The notes: generated from the letters alone by a model not told the origin. A DNA stretch of 64,000 bases from Geomonas paludis (GCF_014193585.1 NZ_BLXY01000001.1:788033-852032); one strand, 5' to 3'. Numbered from the stretch's first letter, positions 50,535 to 59,216 are shown. Program-made: numbers and translations.

Positions 50535-51964
50535 TCTTCGAGAAATCCGTCTCCGGACGCACCGGCGTCAGGGTCCCCTTGAGCGACGTTCCCAACGCCG
50601 CTCCCCTCCCGGACGAGTTGAGGCGGCGCGAGCCGGTGCGCCTGCCCGAGGTGGCCGAACTGGACCTGGTGCGGCACTACACCAACCTTTCCCGCAGGAA
50701 CTTTTCGGTGGATACCAACTTCTATCCGCTTGGGTCCTGCACCATGAAGTACAACACCAAGGTCACCGAGAACGCCGGTGCTCTTTTCGCATCCTGCCAT
50801 CCGATGGTCGCGCTCCTCCCGGGCGGGGACAAGCTGGTGCAGGGGCCGCTCTCAATCGTGTATGAGCTGGAACGCCAGTTGGCCGAGATCACCGGCATGG
50901 AAGAGGTGACCACCCAGCCTCTGGCCGGCGCCCACGGCGAGATGACCGGCATCATGGTGATCGCGGCCTACCACAAGGCGCGCGGCGATGAGAAGCGCAA
51001 ATACGTCATCGTTCCCGACTCCTCGCACGGCACCAATCCGGCCAGTGCCGCCATGGCGGGTTACGAGATCGTCACCGTTCCGACCGCTCCCTACGGCGAC
51101 ATGGACCTCGATCTGTTCCGGCAGGCGATGAACGAAGAGGTGGCGGCGGTGATGCTGACCTGCCCCAACACCCTGGGGCTGTTCAACCCGCACATCGCCG
51201 AGATCTGCGCCATCGCCCACGAGGGGGGCGCACTCACCTACTATGACGGCGCCAATCTGAACGCCATCCTGGGCAAGGTGCGGCCCGGCGACGTCGGCTT
51301 CGACGTCATCCACGTCAACCTGCACAAGACCTTCGGCACCCCGCATGGCGGGGGCGGCCCCGGCAGCGGCCCCATCGGCGTGAGAGGCGACCTGGTCCGC
51401 TTCCTCCCCACCCCGCGCGTCGTGCGCAGGGAGGACGGCAGCTACGCCGTCGAGGATCATCCGGAAGGGATCGGCCGCGTTTCCGACTTCTTCGGCAACT
51501 TCGCCATCATGGCGCGTGCCTACGCCTACATCACCATGCTGGGGCGCGAGGGACTGGTCGAGGTAAGCGAGCAGGCGGTACTCAACGCCAACTACATCAT
51601 GGCCAGGCTCAAGGAAGAGTACGATCTCCCCTTCGACCAGACCTGCATGCACGAATGCGTCTTCTCCGCGAGCCGCCAGGTGCAAAACGGCGTGCATGCC
51701 ATAGACGTCGCCAAGTACCTGATCGACCGGGGCTTCCATCCGCCGACCGTGTACTTCCCGCTCAACGTCAAGGAGGCTATCATGATCGAGCCGACCGAGA
51801 CCGAGAGCAAGCAGACCATGGACGCCTTCATCGAGGTGATGCTGGAGGCGGCGCGGCTGGCCAAGGAGGACCCGGAGCGGCTGCACGAGGCGCCGGTGAC
51901 CACCCCCGTCGGGCGCCTGGACGAGACCCGCGCGGCCAGGATGCAGCAGGTGTGCTGCGAATAG
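50525..51964 (+). CDS. gcvPB: glycine dehydrogenase (decarboxylating) subunit 2
   Basis: 479 residues. PLP-binding Lys268 in [13 protein letters not shown], with GGGGPGSGP after it. It decarboxylates glycine and loads the aminomethyl group on GcvH. The gene for the L protein (lipoamide dehydrogenase) is not in the window, as is common when one enzyme serves several complexes. A long repeat-filled gap follows. Confidence 0.97.
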   Translation: MELIFEKSVSGRTGVRVPLSDVPNAAPLPDELRRREPVRLPEVAELDLVRHYTNLSRRNFSVDTNFYPLGSCTMKYNTKVTENAGALFASCHPMVALLPGGDKLVQGPLSIVYELERQLAEITGMEEVTTQPLAGAHGEMTGIMVIAAYHKARGDEKRKYVIVPDSSHGTNPASAAMAGYEIVTVPTAPYGDMDLDLFRQAMNEEVAAVMLTCPNTLGLFNPHIAEICAIAHEGGALTYYDGANLNAILGKVRPGDVGFDVIHVNLHKTFGTPHGGGGPGSGPIGVRGDLVRFLPTPRVVRREDGSYAVEDHPEGIGRVSDFFGNFAIMARAYAYITMLGREGLVEVSEQAVLNANYIMARLKEEYDLPFDQTCMHECVFSASRQVQNGVHAIDVAKYLIDRGFHPPTVYFPLNVKEAIMIEPTETESKQTMDAFIEVMLEAARLAKEDPERLHEAPVTTPVGRLDETRAARMQQVCCE

Positions 51965-51979
51965 AACCTTTAGAGACAA

Positions 51980-52235
51980 AGCAAAACCATTGGCCACGGA
52001 GAAAATCTGAGGACATCTGAGGAAAGACAAAAACGGAGAAAGGCAAAACAACTTCACGGGCATCCGTGGCTGAAGCGAAGCAGCGGATGTATGGCCCATG
52101 TTTCTGGTTTTTGCTGTACCCCAAAAGTCTTTTGCCTCTCTCCGATTTTCTCAGATTTTCTCCGTGGCTAATGGTTTGGTCGTTTTAGTATTTTTTTCTC
52201 TCAGATTTCCTCAGATGTCCTCCATGTTAATGGTT
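51980..52235. repeat. large inverted repeat, family C, copy 1
   Basis: Left arm ACCATTGGCCACGGAGAAAA then TCTGAGG units; right arm CTCAGATTTTCTCCGTGGCT then AATGGTTT, with a third partial copy to 52235. Arms are about 45 bases. The centre holds a CATCCG/CGGATG hairpin. It occupies the 282-base gap between gcvPB and lipM. A related single arm lies at 57885-57945. Confidence 0.85.
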
Positions 52236-52246
52236 TAGAGGTTTTG

Positions 52247-53047
52247 ATGTGTAAGTGGCGTTTGATAGATACCGGGCCGCTGGAAGGCCCTGCCAATATG
52301 GCGCTGGACGAGGCGCTCCTCAACTGTTTCCAGAAGGATCCCACCCGGCCGGTGCTGCGTCTCTACGGCTGGAACCCCGCGACCCTCTCGGTGGGTCGCT
52401 ACCAGAACGCCGCTGCCGCGCTTAATCTCGATCTCTGCCGGGAGGAGGGGGTGCCGGTGGTGCGCCGCATGACCGGCGGGGGCATCATCTACCACGCGGC
52501 GGAGGTGACTTACAGCGTGGTCTGCGCCCCCGAACACCTGGGCGACCGGACCGGGGTCAAGGATGGCTTCCGCAAACTGTGCGGTTTCCTGCTTGGCACC
52601 TACCAGCGCCTGGGACTCGATGCCCGCTTCGCCGTGGACTGGAACCCGGCCGAGGAGCGGCTGGGAGAGCGGACGTCCTTCTGCTTCGCCGGCAAAGAGG
52701 AATTCGACGTCGTGGTCAACGACCGCAAGATCGGCGGCAACGCCCAGCGCCGCCTCTCCGGCGCCATCCTGCAGCACGGGTCGATCCCGTTGGAAAGCCG
52801 TGTGCAGCAGGGGCTGCGCTACCTGAAAGAACCCGCTCCCGGCGCGGCACGCTCGGTGAGCCTGTCGGAACTGGGGCACACGCCGGAGCAGGACGAGTTG
52901 AAACGCCTCCTGGTCGATTCCTTCCAGGAGCGGATGGGCGTCGACCTGGTGCCCGAGCCGCCGACGGACCAGGAGATGGTGACCGCGGGGAAGCTGGAGG
53001 AACATAAGTACCGCTGCCCGAGTTGGACCTTCGAGGGGCGGAGTTAG
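52247..53047 (+). CDS. lipM: octanoyltransferase, LipM type
   Basis: 266 residues from ATG 52247 (GAGG upstream). Cofactor transferase fold: RRMTGGGIIYH, NDRKIGGNAQRR with Lys161 and ILQHGSIPL. C146 in SFCFAGKEEFD aligns with the catalytic Cys of Bacillus LipM, and the C-terminal CPSWTF is also LipM-like, which argues against lipoate ligase LplA. It transfers octanoate from acyl-carrier protein to GcvH or E2 domains. Followed by lipA after 63 bases. Confidence 0.83.
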   Translation: MCKWRLIDTGPLEGPANMALDEALLNCFQKDPTRPVLRLYGWNPATLSVGRYQNAAAALNLDLCREEGVPVVRRMTGGGIIYHAAEVTYSVVCAPEHLGDRTGVKDGFRKLCGFLLGTYQRLGLDARFAVDWNPAEERLGERTSFCFAGKEEFDVVVNDRKIGGNAQRRLSGAILQHGSIPLESRVQQGLRYLKEPAPGAARSVSLSELGHTPEQDELKRLLVDSFQERMGVDLVPEPPTDQEMVTAGKLEEHKYRCPSWTFEGRS

Positions 53048-53062
53048 AAGCAAACGATGCAA

Positions 53063-53089
53063 TCCCCTCTCCCGGAGGGAGAGGGGATG
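53063..53089. repeat. half-unit of repeat family B
   Basis: Single hairpin CCCCTCTCCCGGAGGGAGAG between lipM and lipA, matching the closing hairpin of the full 115-bp units. It probably lies inside the lipM-lipA transcript. Confidence 0.8.
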
Positions 53090-53110
53090 TGAAATGGTTT
53101 TGGGGGTGAG

Positions 53111-53995
53111 ATGGAGGTTTTACGCAAGCCGGAATGGCTGCAAAAGAAGGTGAACCCGGCTGCACACGCGGAGATGGAAGGGCTGTTGAAAGAGCTCAAC
53201 CTCAACACCGTCTGCCAGCAGGCCCGCTGCCCCAACATCACCGAGTGCTTCCGGCAGAGGCAGGCGACCTTCCTGATCCTCGGCCGCGCCTGCACGCGGC
53301 TTTGCTCGTTCTGCTCCGTCGCCAAGGAAGTGCCGCTGCCGCCGGAACAGGGCGAGCCGATCGCCGTGGCCGAGGCAGTCTGCCGTTTGAAGCTCTCCCA
53401 CGTCGTGATCACCAGCCCCACCCGCGACGACCTCCCCGACGGCGGCGCCGGTCAGTACGCCAGCACCGTGGCCGCCATTCGCACGGCCTCGCCGGATACG
53501 AAGGTCGAGTTGCTGATCCCGGATTTCCAGGGGGACCAGGAGGCGCTGAAGACCGTGCTGGCCAGTGCGCCCGACATCCTGGGGCACAACCTGGAGACGG
53601 TACCGAGGCTCTACGCCATCCGCTCCGGCGCCGACTACCAGAGGTCCTTGCGGCTTCTGGCCGACGCCCACCGGCTGGAACCGGCGTTGAAGACGAAATC
53701 GGGACTGATGCTCGGGCTGGGGGAAGAAGAGGATGAACTGCTCGCGGTGTTCAAGGATTTGGTGGAGGCGGGGTGCAGCTACCTGAGTCTCGGCCAGTAC
53801 CTTGCGCCCAGCCGGCAGCACTACCCGGTGCAGCAGTTTGTCGAGCCGGAGCGGTTCGAGAGGCTGAAAGAGCAGGCGCTAGCCGCCGGCCTGCTCCACG
53901 TCGAAAGCGCCCCTTATGTGCGCAGCTCGTACATGGCGGAGAGGTATGGGGAAACGGGCGAGGGGACTGGCTCCGCCAGGTGCCTGTCCCCTTAG
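53111..53995 (+). CDS. lipA: lipoyl synthase with repeat-derived C-terminus
   Basis: 294 residues. Radical-SAM cluster cysteines C61, C65 and C68 in CTRLCSFC; auxiliary cluster C35, C40 and C46; C-terminal RSSY (271-274) whose Ser binds the auxiliary cluster. It inserts two sulfurs into octanoyl groups. The start has GGGGGTGAG upstream. The last ten codons (EGTGSARCLSP) come from a family A repeat that begins near base 53962 and supplies the stop codon. Confidence 0.95.
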   Translation: MEVLRKPEWLQKKVNPAAHAEMEGLLKELNLNTVCQQARCPNITECFRQRQATFLILGRACTRLCSFCSVAKEVPLPPEQGEPIAVAEAVCRLKLSHVVITSPTRDDLPDGGAGQYASTVAAIRTASPDTKVELLIPDFQGDQEALKTVLASAPDILGHNLETVPRLYAIRSGADYQRSLRLLADAHRLEPALKTKSGLMLGLGEEEDELLAVFKDLVEAGCSYLSLGQYLAPSRQHYPVQQFVEPERFERLKEQALAAGLLHVESAPYVRSSYMAERYGETGEGTGSARCLSP

Positions 53996-54058
53996 AATGC
54001 TGAGCAGAAAGGAGCGTTCCGCTAAAGGGACAGGCCCCTCGGAGCCAGTCCCTTCTGC
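53962..54058. repeat. dispersed palindromic repeat, family A, copy 2 (inverted)
   Basis: Reverse complement of the unit at 9418-9529 and 55044-55155, about 15 bp shorter in the spacer. Starts GGGGACTGGCTCCGCCAGG and ends CCAGTCCCTTCTGC. It provides the 3' end of lipA and may terminate it. Confidence 0.9.
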
Positions 54059-54083
54059 CCGAGGTGCCGGGTGCGGTAACGGC

Positions 54084-54103
54084 GGGCGAATGATTATTCG
54101 CCC
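54084..54103. repeat. short palindrome, family F, copy 2
   Basis: GGGCGAAT/ATTCGCCC with a four-base loop, as at 16638-16660. It lies just past the stop of the CMD gene and may terminate it. Confidence 0.75.
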
Positions 54104-54110
54104 CTTGGTC

Positions 54111-54440
54111 TTATTCCTCCAATCCGTCCAGTACGTTTTTAAGGTGGGCGAACCCCGAGGCTGCCGTCGGCCAGCCGGCATAGAACGCGATGTGCGTGAT
54201 GGCCGCCACCAGCTCCTCCTTGGTCAGCCCGTTCTCCAGCCCCTTCTTGAGATGAAATTCCACCTGCTCGATCCGGTTCAGCGCCACCAGGCAGGTAACC
54301 GTGATCAGGCTCTTGTCCCGCGGCGACAACTCCGGCCGCTCCCAGATCTCCCCGAACAGGAAATCCTTGGTCAGCCTGGCAAAGTCCGGAGCCACCGCCT
54401 CCAGATCGCTCATTCCCTTTGCTGCTTCAGGTTTTGTCAT
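54111..54440 (-). CDS. carboxymuconolactone decarboxylase (CMD) family protein
   Basis: 109 residues. CMD/AhpD fold with GEIWERPELSPRDKSLITVTCLVAL and LENGLTKEELVAAITHIAFYAGWP. The AhpD-type CxxC is absent, so a peroxidase role is unlikely; gamma-CMD relatives of this form are of broad or unknown function. It follows a flavodoxin gene by 22 bases and the two form a unit bracketed by inverted family A repeats. Confidence 0.88.
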   Translation of the reverse strand: MTKPEAAKGMSDLEAVAPDFARLTKDFLFGEIWERPELSPRDKSLITVTCLVALNRIEQVEFHLKKGLENGLTKEELVAAITHIAFYAGWPTAASGFAHLKNVLDGLEE

Positions 54441-54462
54441 TGTTTTCTCCCTGTGCAGCTCG

Positions 54463-54984
54463 TCACGCCGCCTCCGCTATGCCGAGCTTGCGGAGCCAGT
54501 CCGATAGTTTGTGCCCGGCGCGGTTGACCTCGCCGCCACGAATGGCGAGGCCTTCCAGGATCGTGGCGCCCGGGCAGAGATCCCTGATGTCCCGCGCGCT
54601 TTGCCCCAAGCCGGTTCCTTCATGCGTGATGAACGGCACGATAGCCTTGTCGCTGAAATCATGTCCAGCCAGGTACGTCATGACCGGCGGCGCTACCGTG
54701 TTCCACCAGTTCGGCGAGCCGACGAAGACGACGTCGTAGTCGTTGACGTCAGTGCCTTTTGTCTTCAACTCGGGCCGGTGCTCCGCCCGCAGCTCCTGCT
54801 TTGCCTGGCTCACGACGGTGTCGTAGTCTGTGGGATACGGTTGTGTCGGTATCAGTTCGAGCAGGTCGCCACCCGCCATCTGGTTGATCTGCCGGGCACA
54901 TTCCCTGGTGTTCCCTGAATGCGAGAAGTAGACGGTCAGCACCTTCCACCCCCCGAAACTTGCCTTATTGCTTTCTGTCGTCAT
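54463..54984 (-). CDS. flavodoxin
   Basis: 173 residues from ATG 54984 (AGAGGG upstream). FMN phosphate loop YFSHSGNTRE, and the flavin-flanking loops GSPNWWNT and ITHEGTGLGQS. Belongs to the flavodoxin_4 group often found beside oxidoreductases and CMD proteins. It likely carries electrons or acts as a quinone/flavin reductase in the cytoplasm. First gene of the two-gene unit. Confidence 0.88.
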   Translation of the reverse strand: MTTESNKASFGGWKVLTVYFSHSGNTRECARQINQMAGGDLLELIPTQPYPTDYDTVVSQAKQELRAEHRPELKTKGTDVNDYDVVFVGSPNWWNTVAPPVMTYLAGHDFSDKAIVPFITHEGTGLGQSARDIRDLCPGATILEGLAIRGGEVNRAGHKLSDWLRKLGIAEAA

Positions 54985-55043
54985 CAAATAACCCTCTTAA
55001 TATTGCTCTTCTGAATTCCGGGAGCATGCGGCTACGTGCCCGC

Positions 55044-55155
55044 AGCAGAAGGGACTGGCTCTGTTAGGTGCCTGTCCCTTTAGCGGAACGCTCCTTTCAG
55101 CTCAGCCACCTTCCCCAAGCGCTAAGGGGACAGGCACCTGGCGGAGCCAGTCCCC
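55044..55155. repeat. dispersed palindromic repeat, family A, copy 3
   Basis: Same orientation as 9418-9529: GCAGAAGGGACTGGCTC ... AGCGGAACGC ... GGGGACAGGCACCTGGCGGA then GCCAGTCCCC. It ends six bases before the stop of the aldehyde oxidoreductase gene and may terminate it. Confidence 0.92.
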
Positions 55156-55160
55156 TCCTG

Positions 55161-56963
55161 CTATATATTTTCCAGCCCCAGTTCCTGGAGCTTGGTCTCG
55201 CTCGGCTTGGTGGTCTCCGAGTCCCACCCGCGGTCCCGGTAGTACGTGGTCAGCATGTCCTCGAATTTCTTGCGATCCAGCACCGCCCCTTTCTTGGCGC
55301 CGATGGTGAAGGCGTCCTCGAAGAAACGGTCGGGGAGCTTGTCGTCGCCCCGGCGGAAACCTTCGCGATAGTTGAACATTTTCTCCAGGTTGAAGATCCT
55401 CTCACCCGCCTTTTCGAACTCCGCCTTGTCGTACTCGTGGCCGGTGATCGCGCTTAGCAGTTCAAGCATGGGCTCTTCCAGCGCCGGTTCGAAGGTCGGG
55501 AAAAAGCACATCCCGGTCGAGTCGAGCATGGCGCGCCTGTTTTGCATGGCGATGTCATCGCCGCTCATGTGGCAGGCACCCCGGGACGCCGTGACGTAGG
55601 AAAGTGCCCTGGGCTGGTTGCCCTGGATGTTGTGCGCCGCGAGTTCCAGCCCCTTTACGTGTATGGCGAACTTGTCGCTCCCTTGTCCGATGCGGCGGGA
55701 CAGGTTCGCCACACCCTGGGCGGCGAGGGCCCCCACGCCATCTTTGGCGGCGATCTTTTCGATCATGGCCAGCGTCGCGTCCACGCTCCCCCACTTGAGG
55801 TCGATGCCGTCCAGGAACTTCCGGTCGATCATTCCCTTCTCGTAGGCCTCCATCAGGAAACCGATCACGTTGCCGGTGGAGATCTGGTCCAGTCCCAGGT
55901 CGTCGATGTTGTAGATCGCCCTCAACAGGCCGGGCATGTCGGAGATCATCAGGTTGGAGCCGAGCATGACGCCGGTCTCGTACTCGGGGCCGTCGTGCAC
56001 CACGCCGCCGTACTTCCCCTTGGTGACGCCGCTTTTCTTGCAGGCGAGCGGGCAGCAGTAACAGGCGAAGTCCCTCACCCAGACGTCGCGCCGCGCCGCG
56101 TCGCCGCCGATCTTGTCCGCCTCGGTGAAGGTCCCCTCGCGGTAGTTGCGCACCGACTCGGTCCCGGCGTTGCTGTTGCCGACGATGGCCCTGGCAGTCC
56201 CCTGCTCGGCCCACGACTTGGCGTAGGTCGTCCCGTAGAGTGCGCGCCGGGCCTTTTCCAGTGCGCTGAGGAACCGTTCGTGGTCGGCAACGCCCGGCTG
56301 GCCGGAACCTTTGACCGCGATGGCCTTCAGATTCTTGGAACCCATGACGCAGCCCGATCCGCCGCGCCCTGCGGCCCGCCCCGCGGTGTGGATGATGCTG
56401 GAGTAGGGGACCAGGTTCTCACCCGCCGGCCCGATGTAGACCGTCTTGTATTTCCGGTCGCCCAGTTCTTCCAGGAAGGCCTTGTCGAAGGCGTCGGTCC
56501 GCATCCCCTTGAACTTCCTGGCGTCGCGGATGGACACCTTGTCGTCGTCGATGACGATGTAGGAAAGCTCCCTCGCCCTGCCGGTGACCACCAGCCCGTC
56601 GTACCCCGCGAACCTGATTTCCGGGCCGAAGAAGCCCCCCATGTTGGAGTAGGTGACGGTGGAGGCATGGCGATGTTCTGACTTCAGTGGAGCCGTGATC
56701 GGCGACTTGGTGACCACGCAGGTCCGGGACGAAGAGGGGACGGGGAGTCCCGAAAACGGCCCCGGCACGAACATGAGCGGGTTTTCCGGGGAGAGCGCGT
56801 CGACGCCCGGCTTTTTGAGCCGGTCCCAGAGTAGCTTCATGCCCAGTCCCTGCCCCCCCACGAACTTGTCCAGGTCCTCGAAAGGAATGGCAACGGTCCT
56901 GGACTTTCCGGAGCTCAAGTCAACTTCAAGGATCCTGCCGTGGTATCCCGGTTTGCCGCTCAT
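55161..56963 (-). CDS. aldehyde:ferredoxin oxidoreductase family protein (tungsten type)
   Basis: 600 residues, normal for the family. [4Fe-4S] ligands C301, C304, C308 (CYCCPLAC) and C486 (STGMCFFP) match the AOR layout. The N-terminal pterin-binding domain shows GGQGLGMKLLWD, SNMGGFFGPEI and GRAAGRGGSGCVMGSKNLKAI. The enzyme oxidises aldehydes or reduces acids with a tungstopterin cofactor. Its ATG overlaps the stop of a Tat-signal ferredoxin gene by four bases. It has no signal of its own. Substrate unknown. Confidence 0.92.
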   Translation of the reverse strand: MSGKPGYHGRILEVDLSSGKSRTVAIPFEDLDKFVGGQGLGMKLLWDRLKKPGVDALSPENPLMFVPGPFSGLPVPSSSRTCVVTKSPITAPLKSEHRHASTVTYSNMGGFFGPEIRFAGYDGLVVTGRARELSYIVIDDDKVSIRDARKFKGMRTDAFDKAFLEELGDRKYKTVYIGPAGENLVPYSSIIHTAGRAAGRGGSGCVMGSKNLKAIAVKGSGQPGVADHERFLSALEKARRALYGTTYAKSWAEQGTARAIVGNSNAGTESVRNYREGTFTEADKIGGDAARRDVWVRDFACYCCPLACKKSGVTKGKYGGVVHDGPEYETGVMLGSNLMISDMPGLLRAIYNIDDLGLDQISTGNVIGFLMEAYEKGMIDRKFLDGIDLKWGSVDATLAMIEKIAAKDGVGALAAQGVANLSRRIGQGSDKFAIHVKGLELAAHNIQGNQPRALSYVTASRGACHMSGDDIAMQNRRAMLDSTGMCFFPTFEPALEEPMLELLSAITGHEYDKAEFEKAGERIFNLEKMFNYREGFRRGDDKLPDRFFEDAFTIGAKKGAVLDRKKFEDMLTTYYRDRGWDSETTKPSETKLQELGLENI

Positions 56964-57679
56964 TTCACACCTCCGAACCCTGCCGTCCCGTACCAGTTCC
57001 TGGCCAGTTCAGCAGCTATCTTTTCCGGCCCGAGGCCGTAGAATTTCCTGTCGCGTCGCACCTCGACGTAGGAGAGCGCCCCGAAGGGACAGCGCTTGAC
57101 GCACTGCGGGTCGCCCCCGCACAGCGTGCACATACGCTCCGGTTTCCCCGTCTCCGGGTTGGGGCGGATGACGCCGGTGCGTTGCGACGCGCAGGCCTTG
57201 GCGCAGCTGCCGCAGCCGATGCAGCGGCTGGTGTCGTTGCGCATGGTGTGGCTCGCATCGTCCCGGTAGAAGGCGCGCCGGCCCGTTTTCTCATCCGGCT
57301 CCACCGGGCACGCCTTGGCACAAGGGGTGTCGGCGCACATGGCGCAGACATTGGGAACGTCCACATCCGGGTTGAAGTTGTGGACCTTGATGTTGGCGAA
57401 GTAGGGATTGCCTAAGCCGGGGAGTTCTTTGCCCGCGACCGATGCCGGGTTGTTGCGCGACGAGCACGCCGTTTCGCAGGTCCGGCATCCCGTGCACTTG
57501 TTGTAATCCACCACGACCATCTTCAGGGCCGGTTCGCCCGACAGCGCCCAGGCCGCCGAGTGAATCCCGAACTGTCCGAACAGCACCAGCGCGCCGCCCC
57601 CAACACCGACTCCCTTCAGGAATTCCCGTCGTGAGAAGGTGGTCTCGTGCTGGCGTGTTTCCTCGTTGTCCCTCGTCAT
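56960..57679 (-). CDS. Tat-exported ferredoxin subunit with four [4Fe-4S] clusters
   Basis: 239 residues, AGGAGG before the ATG. Twin-arginine signal FSRREFLKG (16-24) followed by a hydrophobic stretch. Four cysteine groups of the DmsB/NrfC type: CTGCRTCETAC, CAMCADTPCAKACP, CIGCGSCAKAC and CTLCGGDPQCVKRCP. It should carry electrons between the aldehyde oxidoreductase and a quinone- or cytochrome-linked partner. The Tat signal implies a periplasmic complex, with the catalytic subunit co-exported (inference). Confidence 0.92.
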   Translation of the reverse strand: MTRDNEETRQHETTFSRREFLKGVGVGGGALVLFGQFGIHSAAWALSGEPALKMVVVDYNKCTGCRTCETACSSRNNPASVAGKELPGLGNPYFANIKVHNFNPDVDVPNVCAMCADTPCAKACPVEPDEKTGRRAFYRDDASHTMRNDTSRCIGCGSCAKACASQRTGVIRPNPETGKPERMCTLCGGDPQCVKRCPFGALSYVEVRRDRKFYGLGPEKIAAELARNWYGTAGFGGVK

Positions 57680-57739
57680 GTCCGCCTCCTAAAGAAAATA
57701 GCTGCCGGTTGTGGCAGCTTATGCCAGCCAAGATGCCCA

Positions 57740-57854
57740 TCCCCCTCTCCCTCCGGGAGAGGGCTGGGGTGAGGGCGCTGCAATAGGCAATGATCCCGCT
57801 TCGTGGCACCTCCCTCACCCGCCCTTCGGGCACCCTCTCCCGGAGGGAGAGGGT
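57740..57854. repeat. dispersed palindromic repeat, family B, copy 3
   Basis: Full 115-bp unit: CCCTCTCCCTCCGGGAGAGG, GGTGAGGG, centre, CCCTCACCC, GCCCTTCGGGC and a closing hairpin CTCTCCCGGAGGGAGAG. Between the ferredoxin gene and the alcohol dehydrogenase. Confidence 0.92.
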
Positions 57855-57884
57855 AATAGCGGAACATTGCCCAATCAGGAATGG

Positions 57885-57945
57885 TTTTGCCTCTCTCAGA
57901 TCTCTTTCCCCAGATTTTCTCCGTGGCCAATGGTTTTGCCTTTTA
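57885..57945. repeat. dispersed repeat, family C, copy 2 (single arm)
   Basis: Reads CAGATTTTCTCCGTGGCC then AATGGTTTTGCC, like the right arm at 51980-52235. Adjacent to the stop of the alcohol dehydrogenase gene. Confidence 0.8.
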
Positions 57946-57955
57946 GTTTTGCCTT

Positions 57956-59014
57956 TTACTCCGCTTTCAGCGAGGCCATGTCGATAGAGAAGCGGTACTT
58001 CACGTCCGACTTGACCAGTCTTTCGTAGGCCTCGTTCACCCTCTGGATCGGGATGATCTCGACGTCGGAGGTGATGTTGTGCTCTCCGCAGAAGTCGAGC
58101 ATCTCCTGGGTTTCGGCGAGGCCGCCGATGAGGGAGCCGGAGACGCTACGCCTGCCAAAGAGCAGCGCGAAGGAGGAGAGGGCGAGAGGCTTGTCCGGCG
58201 CGCCCACCAAGGTGATGTTCCCCTCCAGTCCCAGCATGTGGATGTAGGCGTTCAGGTCGTGATCCGCGGCGATGGTGTCGAGGATGAAGTTGAACGTGCC
58301 TGCGTGCTGCTTCATCTGCTCGGCGTCGGTGGAAATGATCACCTCGTCGGCGCCAAGGCGCAGGGCGTCCTCTTTCTTGCCGGGCGAGGTGGTGAAGACC
58401 ACGACGTGGGCGCCGAATGCCTTGGCGAATTTCACGCCCATGTGCCCGAGTCCCCCCAGGCCGACCACGCCGACCTTCTTACCCTTGATGTCGCCCCAGC
58501 GGTGGATGGGCGAATAGGTGGTGATCCCGGCGCAAAGCAGCGGCGCCACGCCGGCCAGGTTGAGGTTGGTGGGAACACGCAGTACGAAGTGCTCGTCGAC
58601 CACGATGCTGTCCGAGTACCCGCCATAGGTGACGCCGCCCAGGTGCTTGTCAGGCGAGTTGTAGGTGAAGGTCGCGTTGGTGCAGAACTGTTCCAGGTTT
58701 GCCTCGCAACTCGGGCAGCTGTGATCGGAATCCACCAGGCAGCCGACGCCGGCCAGGTCGCCCGGCTTGAACTTGGTTACCGCGGAGCCGACCTTGGTGA
58801 CGCGCCCCACGATCTCGTGTCCCGGCACGCAGGGATAGATGGTGGGCATGACGCTGTTCCACTCGTCGCGCACGGTGTGCAGGTCGGAGTGGCAGATGCC
58901 GCAGAAAAGGATTTCGATCTGGACGTCGCGGTCGGTCGGTTCGCGGCGCTGAATGGTGGTCGATGCCAGCGGGGCAGTCGCGCTGGCGGCGGAATATGCT
59001 TTTGCCTTGTACAT
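57956..59014 (-). CDS. NAD(P)-dependent alcohol dehydrogenase, zinc type (YahK-like)
   Basis: 352 residues. Catalytic zinc site: C41 (GICHSD), H66-E67 (PGHE) and a later Cys (LLCAGITTY). NADP-binding GLGGLGHMG. In the structural zinc lobe the first of four cysteines is replaced by Asp97 (VDSDHSCPSC), leaving C100, C103 and C111. YahK relatives reduce a broad range of aldehydes with NADPH. It lies between two family B repeats and next to an aldo/keto reductase, suggesting carbonyl detoxification. Confidence 0.92.
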   Translation of the reverse strand: MYKAKAYSAASATAPLASTTIQRREPTDRDVQIEILFCGICHSDLHTVRDEWNSVMPTIYPCVPGHEIVGRVTKVGSAVTKFKPGDLAGVGCLVDSDHSCPSCEANLEQFCTNATFTYNSPDKHLGGVTYGGYSDSIVVDEHFVLRVPTNLNLAGVAPLLCAGITTYSPIHRWGDIKGKKVGVVGLGGLGHMGVKFAKAFGAHVVVFTTSPGKKEDALRLGADEVIISTDAEQMKQHAGTFNFILDTIAADHDLNAYIHMLGLEGNITLVGAPDKPLALSSFALLFGRRSVSGSLIGGLAETQEMLDFCGEHNITSDVEIIPIQRVNEAYERLVKSDVKYRFSIDMASLKAE

Positions 59015-59067
59015 GGTTGATCCTCCTTATCTTTTGGTGAGTGTTATGATGCCGCTGCTTTTGTCCA

Positions 59068-59183
59068 CATCCCCTCTCCCTCCGGGAGAGGGCCAGGGTG
59101 AGGGCGTTGCCAAGGGCAAAATGTCAGTAGGGGGCAGCCCCCTCACCCGCCCTTCGGGCACCCTCTCCCGAAGGGAGAGGGGA
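59068..59183. repeat. dispersed palindromic repeat, family B, copy 4
   Basis: Full unit as at 57740-57854, between alcohol dehydrogenase and aldo/keto reductase. Starts CCCCTCTCCCTCCGGGAGAG and ends CCCTCTCCCGAAGGGAGAGG. Confidence 0.92.
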
Positions 59184-59216
59184 TCGTAAGAGATTAATGG
59201 TGATGATGTTTCATTG

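Noticed and set aside
54111-54984. Peroxiredoxin-linked AhpD function for the CMD protein
   Set aside because: The CxxC active site of AhpD is absent.
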